From: JAGIBJ01 sp032119595
GTDB taxonomy: Bacteria; Actinomycetota; Thermoleophilia; Solirubrobacterales; Solirubrobacteraceae
Direction of reading: 5' to 3'
Length of the DNA stretch: 64,000 nt
Assembly: GCA_032119595.1 (NCBI GenBank)
Contig: JAUMBQ010000006.1
Span: forward strand, 496,001 to 560,000
Part shown: positions 61,586 through 64,000 of the stretch, piece after piece
Position numbering within the stretch: position 1 is the stretch's first letter
How the letters are laid out: every line of letters starts with the position of its first letter
Translations under genes and position numbers: made by a program
Notes under the pieces: generated by a model
Databases searched by the model: none
Told to the model about the DNA's origin: nothing
The model's input: only the letters and a program-made list of their open reading frames with translations

Positions 61586-62634
61586 AGGGCCACCACCACG
61601 ATTGCGGTCACCAGGGCGTTCACGGTGGCCAAGGGAAGCAGGATCTTCCAGCCGAAGCTCATCAGCTGGTCGTAACGCAGGCGCGGAAGCGTCGCGCGGA
61701 CCCACACGAAGAAGGCGACGAACAGGAACGTCTTGATGAGCACGACGAACGGGCCGAGCGCGGCCGGCGCAGTCTCCCAGAACGGGATCTCCCAGCCGCC
61801 GAGGAACACTGTCGTGGCGATCGCGCCCGCGATGACCATGTTGAGGTACTCAGCCGCGTAGAACGAGGCGAAGCCGCCGCCGCCGTACTCGGTCATGTAG
61901 CCGGCGACGATCTCCGAGTCGGCCTCGACGAGGTCGAACGGCGCGCGGTTGGTCTCCGCCATCGCGGCGATCACGAAGATCAGGAAGCCGACGCACTGCG
62001 TCACGGCGAACCAGGTGTGGGTCGTCTGGTGCTCGACGATGGCCACGAGCGACAGGTCGCCGGTGATCATGATCACGCCGATCAGCGACAGGCCCATCGA
62101 GACCTCGTACGAGATCAGCTGGGCGGCGGCGCGCATTGCCCCGAGATACGAGTACTTCGAGCCCGACGCAAAGCCGCCGAGCACGAGTCCGTAGAAGGCG
62201 ATCGATCCGAGCGCAAACACGTACAGCGGGCCGATGCCCACATCGATGCCATACAGCCCGACCGGCTGACCGAACAGTTCGACGTTCTCGCCGAGCGGGA
62301 CGATCGCGAAGGTGGCGACGGCCGCGATCATCGCGAGCATCGGCGCGAGGTAGAAGAGGAAACCGGCCGAGGTCGACGGGCGGAAGTTCTCCTTGCCGAG
62401 CAGCTTCAGAATGTCGGCACCGGCCTGCAGCGTGCCGTAGGGGCCCGCGCGGTTTGGGCCATACCGGTGCTGGAAACGCCCGAGCAGCTTGCGCTCGACG
62501 GTCACGGCGGCCGGGATCAGCGTGAAGCCGACGAGGGCGATGACCAGGCCCTTGATGAGCTGCACCCACCACGTCTCGATCACGAACGTGTCGGCGATCG
62601 GGACGCCCGCGCCGAAGTCGATGACGAAGCTCAT
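61582..62634 (-). CDS. nuoH: NADH-quinone oxidoreductase subunit H
   Basis: 350 residues, eight membrane helices. It has the family marks ERKLLGRFQHRYGPNRAGPYG, which lies by the quinone channel, and AETNRAPFDLVEADSEIVAGY, the acidic funnel loop. It builds the quinone-binding chamber with NuoB/D. Overlaps of 4 bases join it to nuoG and nuoI. Confidence 0.97.
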   Translation of the reverse strand: MSFVIDFGAGVPIADTFVIETWWVQLIKGLVIALVGFTLIPAAVTVERKLLGRFQHRYGPNRAGPYGTLQAGADILKLLGKENFRPSTSAGFLFYLAPMLAMIAAVATFAIVPLGENVELFGQPVGLYGIDVGIGPLYVFALGSIAFYGLVLGGFASGSKYSYLGAMRAAAQLISYEVSMGLSLIGVIMITGDLSLVAIVEHQTTHTWFAVTQCVGFLIFVIAAMAETNRAPFDLVEADSEIVAGYMTEYGGGGFASFYAAEYLNMVIAGAIATTVFLGGWEIPFWETAPAALGPFVVLIKTFLFVAFFVWVRATLPRLRYDQLMSFGWKILLPLATVNALVTAIVVVAL

Positions 62635-64000
62635 GCGGAGCGCACCTCGACCGGGCCGAGCGGCAGCTCGTCGGCGCCGCCACCGGGCACGCCGGCCTGC
62701 GCGACGACGGTGCCGGGCGCAACGCGCGAATCGAGGCGAGCGGTGAAGAGGGCCTCGACGCCGTCCACGACCAGCGTTGCGGGCGCGCCGTCGGCCAGCC
62801 CGAGGCGCTCGGCATCCGCCGGCGACAGGCGCGCGTCGGCGCTCGGCACCAAGAACCGCAGGGCAGGCGAGGCCGAGACCTCGGCGCCGCGCCAGAGCGA
62901 ACCGGCGCGTGCCAGGCGCAGCGTGCCGTTCGGCGACGGGACGGCGGTCGGCTCGCCGGTGGCGGCGAGGTTGGAGGTGCCCTTCGGCCAGTGGGCTGCC
63001 GCTGGCGTCGCGGGCCAGCGCACGCCGCGGCCGCCGATGTCGTCGAGCGTGATGCCCGCGTAGAACGGGACGTCCGAGATCACTTCGCCGTGGACCATGC
63101 CTGCCGTGTGCAGCGCGGTGCGATCACCCAGGCGCGAGCCGAGCTGCGCAAGGACCCACCAGCCGGAACGCACGCCGTCCGGGCGGCGGATCGCGGGGCG
63201 GGCACGCTGGAGGCGGCCATCCGGATGCGTGAGCGTGCCCTCCTGCTCGGCGGCGGATTCGGCCGGGAAGATCACGTCGGCGTACTGCGCGACGCCGTCG
63301 GTGAGGAAGCCCGCCACGGCGATGTAGGCGGACCGCTCTAGCGCGGCGCGCCACGCCGGGCGACCCTGGAGGTCGGCGAGCGGGTCGATGGAGAGCGTGA
63401 CGAGCGCCTCGAGTGAGCCGTCGCCAAGACCCTCGGCGAGGCCCGGCAGGTCGCGACCCGCGGTGGTGACTGGGCGCAGGCCAGGGCCGGCGTCGGGCAG
63501 CACGCCGACTTCGCGGAGCCCGCGGCCGTTGGTTCCGGCCGGGATCTCGAAGAGCCCGGAGCCGTCTTTGTTGCCACCGATTTCGAGCGCCTCGGCGATG
63601 CGCAGGAGGGCGCGAGCGGCTTCGTCGGCGCCGGGGCCTTGCAGCAGCGTCGGCCCGTAGAGGATCACGCGGTCTTCGCCAGCGGCCTTCAGCGAGTCGG
63701 CAAGTGCCGTCACGTCGGCGGGCTCAATGCCGGCCGCGCCAGCGGGGCCGTTGACATCCTCACCGTGCAGCGCTGCGGCGAGCGCGCGCAGGAAGGCCTC
63801 ACTGCCACCCGGCGCGTACCGGACGGCCGTGCCGCGCGGGTCGAGCGTCGAGGGGCGCGACCCGGCGATCGTGAGCTTCGTGCCGAGGCGACGAGCGCCC
63901 TTGCGCAGGCGCAGGTCCAGGATCGGGGCGGTCTCGACCGGCTCGGCTTCGAGCAGCAGCACGTGATGGGCGAACTCGAGATCGGAAACGGTCGCCTGGA
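62631..64000 (-). CDS. nuoG: NADH-quinone oxidoreductase subunit G, C-terminal part only
   Basis: The frame is open from the stop at 62631 to the window edge, about 456 residues. It matches the molybdopterin-oxidoreductase-like C-terminal region of NuoG: LLLEAEPVETAPILDLRLRK, then SAYIAVAGFLTDGVAQYADVIFPA and a final beta-barrel domain (SADARLSPADAERLGL). The iron-sulfur domains lie outside the window. The stop overlaps the nuoH ATG by 4 bases. The C-terminal domain is degenerate in most NuoG proteins and not expected to bind a cofactor. Confidence 0.93.
   Translation of the reverse strand, partial: QATVSDLEFAHHVLLLEAEPVETAPILDLRLRKGARRLGTKLTIAGSRPSTLDPRGTAVRYAPGGSEAFLRALAAALHGEDVNGPAGAAGIEPADVTALADSLKAAGEDRVILYGPTLLQGPGADEAARALLRIAEALEIGGNKDGSGLFEIPAGTNGRGLREVGVLPDAGPGLRPVTTAGRDLPGLAEGLGDGSLEALVTLSIDPLADLQGRPAWRAALERSAYIAVAGFLTDGVAQYADVIFPAESAAEQEGTLTHPDGRLQRARPAIRRPDGVRSGWWVLAQLGSRLGDRTALHTAGMVHGEVISDVPFYAGITLDDIGGRGVRWPATPAAAHWPKGTSNLAATGEPTAVPSPNGTLRLARAGSLWRGAEVSASPALRFLVPSADARLSPADAERLGLADGAPATLVVDGVEALFTARLDSRVAPGTVVAQAGVPGGGADELPLGPVEVRSA

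Overview
The window is a high-GC, gene-dense stretch of chromosome, probably from an actinobacterium. The evidence is the very GC-rich third codon positions, the frequent GTG and TTG starts, a furA-katG pair arranged as in mycobacteria, and a nuo operon of actinobacterial type. Large secreted DUF11 and PKD proteins without sortase motifs would fit Thermoleophilia/Solirubrobacterales. That placement is inference and was not tested by a search.

Layout. 1-2 kb: a rhodanese/metallo-beta-lactamase fusion cut by the window edge and a TauE/SafE transporter, each with an upstream palindrome (sulfur or persulfide handling). 2-8 kb: a subtilase without a signal peptide, a stand-alone LigD-type polymerase, a VapBC pair with an operator at its start codon, two tandem CFI-box proteins and a small metallophosphoesterase. 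8.2-9.25 kb: a two-gene nucleotidyltransferase module behind a perfect palindrome. 9.4-15.9 kb: two identical tRNA-Arg(ACG) genes bracketing katG, its Fur-family regulator and a PKD surface protein. 15.9-17.2 kb: three small acidic or membrane proteins.

17.4-54.6 kb is dominated by cell-envelope genes. Three giant secreted proteins made of DUF11-like domains (about 2705, 3940 and 1773 residues) take up roughly 25 kb. The first and the third each lie beside an L,D-transpeptidase gene. Between them sit a complete osmolyte-type ABC operon, a polysaccharide deacetylase, two membrane proteins, a secreted lipase and a secreted PQQ-type beta-propeller dehydrogenase. The 3940- and 1773-residue proteins are adjacent paralogues with the same head and the same last seven domains. 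The longer one carries 17 extra domains, which read as a repeating four-domain unit (A-B-C-D).

54.7-64 kb: the respiratory complex I operon nuoG-H-I-J-K-L-M-N on the minus strand, nearly every junction overlapping by a few bases, with nuoG running off the window. NuoM and NuoN carry unusual Ala/Pro/acidic extensions.

Two families of palindromic intergenic repeats were found (4251-4300 with 4505-4558, and 17294-17345 with 32590-32640). No integrase, transposase, CRISPR array or rRNA was seen.
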